DNA from: Primula veris
Taxonomy: Eukaryota > Streptophyta > Magnoliopsida > Ericales > Primulaceae
Direction of reading: 5' to 3'
Length of the DNA: 64,000 bases
Assembly: GCA_963682055.1 (NCBI GenBank)
Contig: OY821747.1
Location: 14,496,258-14,560,257, forward strand
The notes under the pieces were generated by a model. The model was given only the letters and a program-made list of their open reading frames with translations. It did not search any database and was not told where the DNA came from. Shown piece after piece: positions 54,336-64,000 of this stretch. Position numbers and translations under genes: made by a program. Numbering within the stretch: position 1 is the stretch's first letter; each line of letters opens with the position of its first letter.

Positions 54336-55025
54336 GATTTTGAGTAGGGGCTAAATCCGATGTAATCTTTTTATCATAAGTGTAACAGTATATATATTGA
54401 TACATGATGTATAATTTTTCAAATTTTATATTAATAGTCAACACTAAAACGAACAAATAGCAATAAAAATATATCAGTTCATAATATTTTATATATACTT
54501 GTATTTTGATTTTTCATAGAAACAACTAAATATGTTAAGTCAATCATGTGTTAACAAGCATGACTGACCTAATATAATATTGTCATGTAGCAGCTTTTAT
54601 TTTGTAAAACAAAATAATCAATGCTTAATATTTTATATTAAAAACATATTATGTTCGTACTTTTTTAAGAGAAAAAAACTAAAGTCAAAATAAAATTTTA
54701 AAATGTTGAAATGAAGTCTAATAAGTTAAAAGTATTTGGTTTTTAATTAAAAATTGTATAAATAATAAGAAGTTATAATAATAATAAAAAAAAAATGTTA
54801 CACAAGATTTGAACTTGAGACCTCTAGGTAAGCAAATAGATATTTTTACATTACAGTATTACACCAAGTAAACGGACTTGTTATATTTTGCATTTAGTTT
54901 GATGTACTGACTAACTGTTTTTGCAAATAAATGTTTAAAAATTAATAAAAAATTTATTTTTTAATATTTTTTCTTCCGAACCAACTGTAGGCTTGCACCC
55001 CTTACATGTATATAGATTCGTCCTT
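54336..55025. other. Possible decayed insertion between promoter and array
   Basis: This 700-base segment interrupts the periodic blocks: array sequence stops near 54336 (catatggattttgagtagggg) and resumes at 55028 (tgttgtgatccgat). It contains gatttgaacttgagacctct, a tRNA-like or element-associated phrase, and a gcttgcaccccttac right portion. No clear inverted ends, so only tentative. Confidence 0.4.
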
Positions 55026-58000
55026 GTGTGTTGTGATCCGATCATGTTTGTTTCTCTTCCTTTTTTTTCTTATGTTTTTCTTGATTTCTTTTGGGTCAAT
55101 TAGAAATTACTTGAAATACTATTTTAGTTTGTTATGAAAACTCTATTTGATACTATTAGTTTTTGAAATTATTTGGTCCCTTTCCAAAAAGACGTGCTCT
55201 ACGTGCATTTTCTTTTCTTTTTTTTTTTCTTTTTTCAACCTCCATACATTAATACCGGGTGAATTAATAAGATAACTAAAGTTTGAAAAATATTATATGA
55301 ATATTTAGTCCACACAAAATGATAAATTAATAATTATTCAAAATGATAAACATTAATAGGGCAATTTAAGGAAATGTGACTATATAGTCGTTTCATTCTT
55401 GTTAAAATTTAAATATAGTTGGAGTTACTCCCTAGTTTAATATATCTAATGCATATTATTATTTTGTTAGACGGTTTAAAATGTAACAAATTTTATATAT
55501 TAGTAAGTAAAGTACTATATATGACTTTACTAACGAAGTTAACGAGCATTCTTAATGATATATCATAAGTTTTATGTTATTAATGAGTATATTTATTGAA
55601 TTGATTTTAAATCTCTTTAAAATAATAAATTATTAGTTTATCTATTAATTAGTAACTCTCTAAATTAATACATATCTCTGGTCCAAAAAATATTAGTTTA
55701 TAGAGCTTTTACTGTATTGTGATGGGAAGAAAAACAACATATGGGATGTTTTGGGTTTTTATGGTTTTTGTATTATGAATTGATGTTGTTTTCTCTATTA
55801 GCATCATGATTTCTTATTTTTCTTATTTAGTACCCTAATTCAAGTTTTTTTGAACTATTTCGTTCAATTTGATATCCTGAATTCTCAATTATTTATATTT
55901 TTTTCTTTTTTTGTTGTTGCAAGTGTTCTGTTGTGATCCGATAATGTTTATTTGACTTCCTTTTTTTTTTCTTTTAAGTTCTTCTTGCTTTCTTTTGGTT
56001 AATTACAAATTACACCAAATATACTTTTAGTTTGTTATGAAAACTCTATTTGCTACTATTTGTTTTGAGAAATTATTTGGTCCTTTATTTGTCTTCCTTT
56101 TTTCTTATGTTCTTCTTGCTTTCTTTTGGTAAATTAAAAATTACATGAATTGCTCTTTTAATTTCTTATGAAAACTCTATTTGCTACTATTAGTTTTGAG
56201 GAACTATTTGGTTTTGGTGTTTTCCAAGACGATAAAATTAATGGTTATTATATTCGAGTATTACGATTGTTTCGATTTAATATGTTGTTTCATTTACCTC
56301 CTATTAACCCTATCTTGAACACAATCTATCTTTTGACTCATTTCTCTGTACCCTCCTCGGCTCCTCCGCTAGCCATCTCTCTCTCTCTCTCTCAAATCTC
56401 TCTCTTGTTTTTTTTTCCTAACTGACGTGTTGTGATATGATGGTGTTTAGTTGTCTTCCTTTTTTTCTTTGTTCTTCTTAATTTCTTTTGAGTCAATTAC
56501 ATGAAATGCTCTTTAGTTTGTCATGAAACCTCTGTTTGCGACCATTAGTTTTGAAAAATTATTTAGTTCTTTTTCTAAGTTTTTCTTGCTTTCTTTTTAT
56601 CAATTACACCAAAGACTCGTTTATGCTGTATGGTTACCCATTATAAGATCTCTTTCTCTTGTTTTTTTTTTGTTCCAACGGTTGTGTTGTGATCTGATGA
56701 TGTTTATTTGTCTTTCTTTTTTTCTTTGTTCTTCTTGATTTCTTTTGGATCAATTACATGAAATACTATTTTAGTTTGTTATGAAAATTCTACTTGCTAC
56801 CATTAGTTTTTTTTTATAAATTATTTGGTCTTTCTAAAAGATCGAGTGTTTCAATTTAATATATTAATGTTTGGTCTTGTTTTTCATTCCAAGTGATGTG
56901 TTGTGATCTGATGATGTTTGTTTTGTCTTCCTTTTTTCTTATGTTCTTCTTGATTTCTTTTAGGTCAATTACATGAAATGCTCTTTTAGTTTGTTGTGAA
57001 AAATCTATTCGCTACCATTATTTTTGAGATATTATCTTGAATTGTTACTGCTTTTTCAATTATTATCCTGAATTTTCAAATTTCTTAATTAGTACCCTGA
57101 ATTCAACTATGAATGTGGTGTCAAATAGTTGAACCGAATAGTATTATGTGTGACTTCCCAACTGATAAGTCTCCTATTAGTACTATCTTGAACACACAGT
57201 CTATATTTTGACTTATCGATCTCCGCGTATCCTTCGCTACCCATTATCAGATCACTTTCTTCTTTTTTTTGTTCCAATTGATGTGTTGTGATCCGATGAT
57301 GCTTATTTGTCTTCTTTTTTTTTTCTTCTCTGTTTCTTTTCTTGCTTTCTTTTGGTCAATTTCACCAAATACTCTACTTGCTACAATTAGTTTTGAGATA
57401 TTATTTGGTCCTCCGCAAGGGAATATTTGTCTTCCTTTTTTCTTAAACTTTCTTTCTTGCTCTTTAAGAATACAGTGGATTTTGTTAACATAATGAAAAG
57501 ATTACACGGAGATAGAATCATAGAAGGCAAACGGATGAAAAGCTACGCCGCTAACCCTTTTTGAATTGCTTTGTTTTATGGTCAATTAGATGAAATACTC
57601 TTTTAGTTATAGTGGAAACTCTACTTGCTACCATTAGTTTTGGAAATTAATTGGTCTTTTCCAAGAGACATGCTCTACATGCATAGTCTATCTCTTGACT
57701 CATTTCTCCATACCCTTCTCCGCTACCCATATCGCTCTCTCATATCTCTTTTTTTTTGTTCAAACTGGTGTGTTGTGGTCTGATGATATTTGTTTGTCTT
57801 CCTTTTTTCTTATGTTATTCTTGCTTGCTTTCTTATGGTAAATTAAAAATTACATGTAATACTATTTTAGTTTGTTATGAAAACTCTATTGGCTACCAAT
57901 TGTTTTAAAAAACTATCTCGAATTGCTACTGTTTGTTCGATTATTATCCTGGATTTTTAAATTTTTTAATTAGTACCCTGAATTAAATTATCCATGTCAA

Positions 58001-61000
58001 ATAATTGGACAGAATAGTACTATCTCCGACTTCCGAACGGTTGAGTCACCTATTAGTACTATCTTGAACACATAGTCTATCTTTTGACCCATCTCTTGGT
58101 ACCCTCTTCTACCCATCTCTCTCTCAGATCTTTATATCTCTCCTGTTTTCTTGTTTAAACTGCCGTGTTGTGATCCGATGATATTTGTTTGTCGTCTTTC
58201 TTTCTTTCTTTCTTTCTTTGTTCTTCTTGATTTCTTTTGGGTCAATTACATGAAATGCTGTATTAGTTTGTTATGAAAACCCTATTTGTCCCCATCAGTT
58301 TTGATAAAATTTCTTAGTCCTCATTACACCAAGGCAATGGGATTATGGGATGTTTATAATGTATTCGTGTGCCTTTTTCTCTCTCTCTTTTCAACTGCTG
58401 TGATCCGATGATGTTTATTTGTCTTCCTTTTTTCTTCTTCTATGTTCTTAATTATTCATTTATTTTGGGTCAACTACATGAAATAATATTTTAGTTTGTT
58501 ATGAAAATTTTATTTGATACCATTAGTTTTAAGGAATTATTTGGTCATTTATTAATGCTTATTATATTCAAGTATCTCGATTGTTCGTTTGTCTATCTTT
58601 CGATTTAATATACTGTATTCTATCTTTTGACCCATCTCTCCGTATCCATCTTTCTCTGTCTCTCGAATCTCTCTCTTCTATTGTTGTTCCAACTGTTGTG
58701 ATGTGATCCGATAATGTTTGTTTGTCTTCCTTTTTTCTTATGTTCTTCTTGGGCTCTTTCTTTTGGTCAATACACCAAATACACTTCTAGCTTGTTATGA
58801 AAATTCTACTTTCTACCAATAGTTTTTCAAATTATTTGGTCTTTTCCAAGGGACATGCTCTCGGGTTTTTGTTTTGCTCCGAGAAATTGTTTAATTACAT
58901 AAAATATACTAAAACTAATAGTTTTTGTTATTATTTTAATTAATATTTAAGTTTACGGTAGTCTCAACTACCCATCTCTCTGTATCCTCCGTTACCCATC
59001 TTGCTCTCTCTTGTTTTTTCTTTCAAACTGATGTGTTGTGATCCGATGATGTTTGCTTGTCTTCCTTTTTTTCTTACGTCTTTCTTGTTTTCTTTTGGTT
59101 AATTATAAATGACACAAAATACTCTTTTAGTTTGGAATGAAAACTCTACCTGCTAGCATTATTTTTGAGTAATTACTTGGTCGACGAGAAAATTAATGCT
59201 TAGTATATTCAAGCATTACGTTGTTTCGATTTTAATATTGTACTATTAAAATTATTGATTATACTGAACTGTTGGGTATTTACGGAATTATAGTTTATCT
59301 TTTGACTCATCTTACCCTCTGCTACCCCTTCTCTTTCTTGTTTTTTTTAAGTGACGTGTTGTGATCCGATGATGTTTATTTGTCTTCCTTTTATGTTCTT
59401 ATGTTCTCTTCTTGTTTTCTTTGTTTTGGTCAATTACATGAAATGCTCTTTTAGTTTGTTATGAAAACTCTATTTGCTACCATTAGTTTGAAAAAAATCA
59501 TTTAGCCCAGGGACGGAGCTAGAACCAAGTGCTTGGGGTTGCAAAAATTAAAGTCACATAATAGTTTATCATCGTATACTATGAAGTACGGAAAAGTGAG
59601 ACTATTATTAAACACTCAAGTTCACATACATAAAGTAAAAGTTCCAAAATTAGAATACGATTTGTGCAAAACATTTAAGTGATTTAAACAACTATTTAAA
59701 TGGAAACTACGTTATTTCATAGTTTGAAAATTTTCAATAATTTATTCATTGTTTATAGTTTGAGCAATTTCCCTTTCGATATACATCATTATTAATCATG
59801 GGTGATTCTTGTTTTATCATTTTTTCTAATATTAAAACAAGGAAATCTTTTGAATATCAATCATCAAACTTTAATTATATTATATTAAAAAAATCTAAAT
59901 AAACCAATTGAGCATAGAGTAAAACGTTATTTAGCAATCAAAACAAAATAAAAATAAAAAATAAAAGAATATGATTATTACCTTTGGGATACGTTTTTAC
60001 CAATTGTTAGAGAAAACTTCAATTTTTTAAAACCAAAATCTTAAAAGCAAACCTCCAATTAATTATAAAAAAACCCAATTATTATTATAGATTTAGTTGA
60101 TAGCACATGTCCTAATGCCCCTGTTACAAAATTTGAGTACTCATTTTGCATGTAAACCCCAAAATTTCTTTCAAAGATTTAATTAGCCTAGCAATATATT
60201 ATTATTAATTATTTTGTAATTTTAATGTTTCCAAATACGTGTCAAATCATAGTACGTTATTGCAAAAACAATACATAATTTTGAAAGGTCTTTCCAAAAA
60301 AAATATTAAAGGGTTGCAAGATTAATTTATTTATAAATTATTTTGAAAAAAACTATTAAAAGAATTACATTTTTGTAAATTGTGGGGTTGCGATGACAAC
60401 CCCTAGTCACACTGGTGCTCCTCCCTTGTTTAGTCCCCATTACACCCAATGAGATTTGGGATTGTGGGATATTTATCGTTTATTCGTGTGCCTTTTTTTT
60501 TTCTCTTTTCAACTGTTGTGATCCGATGATTTTTATTTGTATGTTTATATCGTTTCTTTGTATGTTTTTCTTGATTTCTTTTGGGTCAATTACATGGAAT
60601 ACTATTTTAATTTGTTATGAAAATTCTTTTTGCTACCATTAGTTTTGAGGAATTGTTTTGGTGTTTTATTAAGGCTCATAAAGTATATTCAAGTATCTTG
60701 ATTGGTTCGATTTACTATTTATTGTAGTCTATCGTTTGACTCATCTCTCTGTATCCTCCGCTACCCATTTTTCTCAGATCTATCTCTCTTCATTTTTTTG
60801 TTCCAACTGATGTGTTGTTATCCGATAATGTTTGTTTGGCTTCCTTATTTCTTCTTATGTTCTTATTGCTTTCTTTTTTTAGTCAATTGCATGAGACGTT
60901 CTTTTAGTTAGTTATGTCTCTATTTTCTACCATTAGTTCTGAAAAATTATTTCGTATTTTCCAAAATAGAAAAAATTAATGTCATTATATCTTGTTTCGA

Positions 61001-61880
61001 TTTAAAATATTGTACTACCAAAATTTTGATTGATATATTGAATTGCCGAGTCACCTTGCATAGTTTATCTTTTGACTCATTTATGCGTACCCTCCGCTAC
61101 TTATCTCTCTCTCATATCTCTCTCATAACAGCCTAGAAAGGCAAAAAAAATGAGTTTTTTTAAGATTTGAATCGAGATTTGAGTAGATTTGTTTTATTAT
61201 GAAGCGTGCTTTTTAAAACAATAAGAAGAACGAGATTGGTCTTCCTTTCTTTTAAGTTTTCTTGCTTTTTTTCTGGTCACTACACTAAAGACTCTCTCCG
61301 TATCCTCCGCTACCGTGCTACCCATTTCTCTCTCAGATCTCAATGTCTTCTTTATCGTTCCAACTGTTGTGCTGTGATCGGATGATATTTATTTGTCTGG
61401 CTTTTTTCTCTTTATGTTCTTCTTGCTTTCTTTGTTTTGTACTTTTTGGTCAACTACACTAAATACTCTTTTATTTTGTTATTTGTTATGAAAACTCTAT
61501 TTGTTGCCATTAGTTTTAAGAAATTATTTAGTCTTTTTCAAGAGACGTGCACTCACATACAATTTTTTTTTTTGCAATTATTGTGATGCGAGTATGGGAT
61601 ACTTTGTCTTCCTTTTTCCTTAGTCTTTCTTGCTTTTTTTGTTGAAGACTATTTTAGTTCATCGTAAAAACTCCTTTTTCGTTCCAACTGACGTGCTATG
61701 ATCGGATGATATTTAATTTTCTTGCTTTTTTTCTCCCTATGTTCTTCTTGCTTTCTTTCTTTTGGTTAATTAAATGAAATACTCTTTTAGTTTGTCATCA
61801 AAACTCTATTTGCTATCATTAGTTTTGAGAAATTATTTGGTCTTTCAAAGAGACGCTCTACATCTTACTGTGATGTGAAG
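55026..61880 (-). repeat. Tandem array derived from Rab promoter, 5'UTR and first codons
   Basis: About 16 units of roughly 200-500 bases. Anchor 1, tgttgtgatccgatgatg and variants, occurs near 55029, 55929, 56428, 56685, 56897, 57281, 57771, 58165, 58405, 58695, 59031, 59355, 60511, 60808, 61361 and 61690. Anchor 2, tttagtttgttatgaaaa followed by ctctatttgctac, occurs in most. Anchor 3 is a remnant of the Rab coding start (minus strand, from ATGGGTAGCGGAGGATACGG), seen near 56330, 57200, 57710, 58060, 58620, 58970, 59300, 60740, 61080 and 61300; some copies extend about 25 codons. All units face the same way as the gene. They are diverged from each other and none has a complete exon. Confidence 0.88.
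59509..60428. mobile_element. hAT-like element inserted in the array
   Basis: About 920 bases. Left end aggacggagctag-like (CAGGGACGGAGC) and right end, reversed, CAAGGGAGGAGC. Flanking 8-mers tttagccc (59501-59508) and tttagtcc (60429-60436), seven of eight identical. ggggttgcaa near the left end and ggggttgcgatgacaacccc near the right are subterminal. Array sequence continues on both sides. No transposase. Confidence 0.8.
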
Positions 61881-62084
61881 AAGAACCGGTGTTTTAAAAT
61901 AGCAAAATTGATTTTGCAAAAGCTACGATATGAGAGTAAAAAGTGAGACCTTACAACGGACTAAAAATCGAGATCTTACAACGGATTAAAAAGCGAAAAT
62001 ATTAGCTTTTTAAGCTTTGAATCGAGTTTTGAATGGAGTTTTTTTTTACTATGAAGCGTGTTTTTTAAAACAATGAGAACTATA

Positions 62085-63214
62085 GTTAAACCTCGATAAA
62101 CTAATCTTCGATAAATTAATAAGCTCGTTAATATAATAATTTTTTCCGGTCCCGACTTGGGCCAATGGAGTAAAGTAATATTTTCGTTAAATGCATTAAG
62201 TAATAAAAAAATTTGAATACTTAAGGGCCCAATAAAAATATACAGTAATAATTATTAAATTTTATAAAAAAAAATATATAATGTACACCAAAATCTTCAA
62301 TCAATCAACATTACCATCACAATAATTATTTTCTTTTAAAATATGTATCTATAGTTGGTTATTTTTTTTTCCACCTAAACCAAAATAAACCTCATCCTTG
62401 ACTTTTTGTAAATGTTGTATAATTTTCGGAATATTTTGCTCGTGTTGGAGCAACTAGTTGTTTAAGGTGACTATTGCTTGAAATGCCTCATTTTACGACA
62501 CATTTGGGATAACGCTACTATTATCTGGTTCTGGATCATTTTCATCATCATTGTTCATTATCGATTGAATAATTTATTCGTCTGTAGGTGATTCCATAAT
62601 TGCATCATTCTCGTTAGGATAGTTGAAAATATGTTCAACATCCATCATATTTGTATATCGTAAATTAGAAATGATATCATATAATACTTGGATATCTTCA
62701 TCTAATTTACCAACTTTCGGTTCGTGAACATTGTTTTCTTCTGATCGAAGCTTGCAATGCCGAAAACAATTTGTAATTGTTGTTGTCTTTACATCAAAAT
62801 TACAAGCCATACTAGCAAAATTAATAGCATTCAAAATATTAATTTTTACTCTTTTTAAATGATTAGAAGACATTGTAAAAGAAAAATAAAAAATGTACTC
62901 ACAATGTCCTCCAAACATCCACATTTTATAGAATAATTTTTTTCTTTTTCTATGTACATGAACTTAATTTTTAGATAAATTAAATTCCACAAAAACTTTT
63001 AAGTTTTCATAGATTCAAATAATATTTGTAGTGTCTTTTGATTTTTATTATCACATGTACAATGTATATATGTTATATCGGAAAACTCTATTTAAAATAA
63101 TAAATATTCATTTATCGATAAATGAATAATTTATTTATTTATCGATAAATTAATAAACTCGCTAAATGAATAATTTTTTTCAGTCCCAAGTGTATTAATT
63201 TAAGGAGGTTTAAC
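62085..63214. mobile_element. Pogo-like (Emigrant/Lemi-type) DNA transposon, truncated
   Basis: 1,130 bases with ends GTTAAACCTCGATAAACTAA and, reversed, GTTAAACCTCCTTAAATTAA, flanked by TA (62083-62084, 63215-63216). Such AAACCTC.ATAAATTAAT ends and TA targets are those of plant pogo-derived Emigrant/Lemi elements. Subterminal cgataaattaataa words repeat at both ends. It carries the end of a transposase on the minus strand. Confidence 0.85.
62574..62890 (-). pseudogene. C-terminal remnant of a pogo-type transposase
   Basis: About 105 residues on the minus strand. ILNAINFASMACNFDVKTT then TITNCFRHCKLRSEENNV corresponds to the region after the DDE core in pogo/jerky-type transposases, where a helix and a conserved NCFRH/NCWRH segment occur. 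The DNA-binding CENP-B part and the DDE core are missing, so the protein is inactive. The open tail (DVEHIFNYPNENDAIMESP) is acidic. Confidence 0.75.
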
Positions 63215-63215
63215 T

Positions 63216-63834
63216 AGGGGTGACATCGGATCGATACCGAACTTTTTGACTATATACCAATAACATACCAAAATAGTTTGGTTTGAAATTTTTTACACCA
63301 TTACCGAACCAAAAAATTCGGTATACCAAGCTATTCGGTTGGTTCGGTTCGGTTTTGGTTTTTATAAAAAACTTTAGAGTTTACAAGTGATGATAGAAAA
63401 AAATGTGCGTATCGAAAAAAAAACATATTATAAAGTTTTAAAAATAGTAGATTAAAAATGTATATCGTATTTATTTATATCATTGTTATATTTATTGTTT
63501 ATTTGCATAAAAAAGTAAACACTATTAAAACTTTATAGTAAAAGTTAAAAAAAAATGTTCTAATTATTCACTAGAAAAAGTAAATATAACTATACTAATA
63601 AGTGTATATAAGTCTTCTAATTTATTTCTCTATATATTATATTTTAATATTTCGGTTTGAATCGTTAGCATACTAAACTCATCAAATGAATACCGAAACC
63701 GAATCGACTTTCAAAGATCGGTTCGGTTGTACCGTATCGTAATGTCGATATACCAAATTTTTGGTACCGATTTTATTGGTTCGACTCTAAAAGTTATCGG
63801 TTGGTATAAGTTGGTACAAAAAGCCCACCACTAA
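63216..63834. mobile_element. Non-autonomous hAT-like element beside the pogo element
   Basis: Ends aggggtgacatcgg and, reversed, ttagtggtgggc. Flanking 8-mers gtttaact (63208-63215) and gtttaagt (63835-63842) match in seven of eight. Subterminal words cggttcggt and accgaacc are oppositely oriented at the two ends. Its left duplication lies within the right end of the pogo element, so it inserted close to or into that end. Confidence 0.65.
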
Positions 63835-63842
63835 GTTTAAGT

Positions 63843-64000
63843 GGATATTGGTCTTCCTTTCTTTTAAGTTTTCTTTGCTTTTTTTTTTGGGTCACTTACA
63901 CCAAAGACTCTCTCCGTATTGTCCGCTACTTATCCTCAAATCTCTCTTTTTTTTTCGTTCATGGGATGATATTTATTTATCTTCATTTATCTTCTTTATG
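63843..64000 (-). repeat. Tail of the Rab-derived array, continuing past the window
   Basis: It contains ttggtcttcctttcttttaag, a gggtcacttacaccaaagac stretch and a ccgtattgtccgctacttatc remnant, which match the unit at 61230-61345. The array therefore spans the two insertions and runs off the window. Confidence 0.75.

Noticed and set aside
54780..54900. tRNA-like phrase (gatttgaacttgagacctct) as a possible tRNA or SINE
   Set aside because: No full A/B box pair or cloverleaf could be read and no poly(A)-type tail was evident.
56168..60911. Phe/Leu-rich plus-strand frames recurring through 56-61 kb, as a possible gene family
   Set aside because: They follow the pyrimidine-rich array units and have no conserved frame among units.

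Overview
This window is AT-rich nuclear DNA from a flowering plant, almost certainly a eudicot. It holds spliced plant genes (a class III peroxidase and a RABA-type small GTPase), a primer site for initiator tRNA-Met in each of three unrelated reverse-transcribing elements, and many plant-type MITEs. Some repeat styles recall Asteraceae, but that is only an impression. No bacterial or organellar gene, rRNA, tRNA or CRISPR array was recognised.

Host genes. Two peroxidase 17-like copies lie about 25 kb apart in the same orientation (minus). The copy at 26847-32023 is intact: three exons, 340 residues, and a 3.9-kb second intron full of small transposons. The copy at 6286-6879 is dead: the start codon is lost, a stop replaces the catalytic distal arginine, and a SIRE-type Ty1/copia element sits about 110 bases into its second intron. 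The third gene, at 46838-54108 (minus), is a two-exon RABA4-like Rab GTPase of 224 residues with a 6.6-kb intron.

Layout. 1-6176: SIRE/Maximus-type copia element (minus) with its 5' LTR. 6286-6879: peroxidase pseudogene. 7351-9176: possible hAT-like element. 9475-9688: half of a hairpin MITE. 9690-16627: a degraded copia fragment (plus) split by a 4.8-kb hAT transposon, which itself carries a Tourist MITE and a Mutator-like element. 16640-23860: an almost full-length but inactivated endogenous pararetrovirus (Caulimoviridae type, minus), with movement, coat, protease, reverse transcriptase/RNase H and a Gly/Arg-rich last ORF in order after a tRNA-Met site. 23862-24197: intact hairpin MITE. 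26847-32023: peroxidase gene. 32648-36212: unclassified 3.6-kb LTR element with an RRM-like fragment. 36820-44442: LINE tail, MITEs and a foldback element built from inverted minisatellite arrays. 46838-54108: RABA4 gene. 55 kb to the window end: a decayed tandem array derived from the RABA4 promoter, 5'UTR and first codons, invaded by hAT-like and pogo-like elements.

The most unusual feature is the RABA4 locus. The segment upstream of the start codon has been tandemly amplified into about 16 diverged units running away from the gene, and fragments of the end of exon 1 are repeated inside the first intron. The second most notable feature is the pararetrovirus copy, whose gene order and control signals can still be read.
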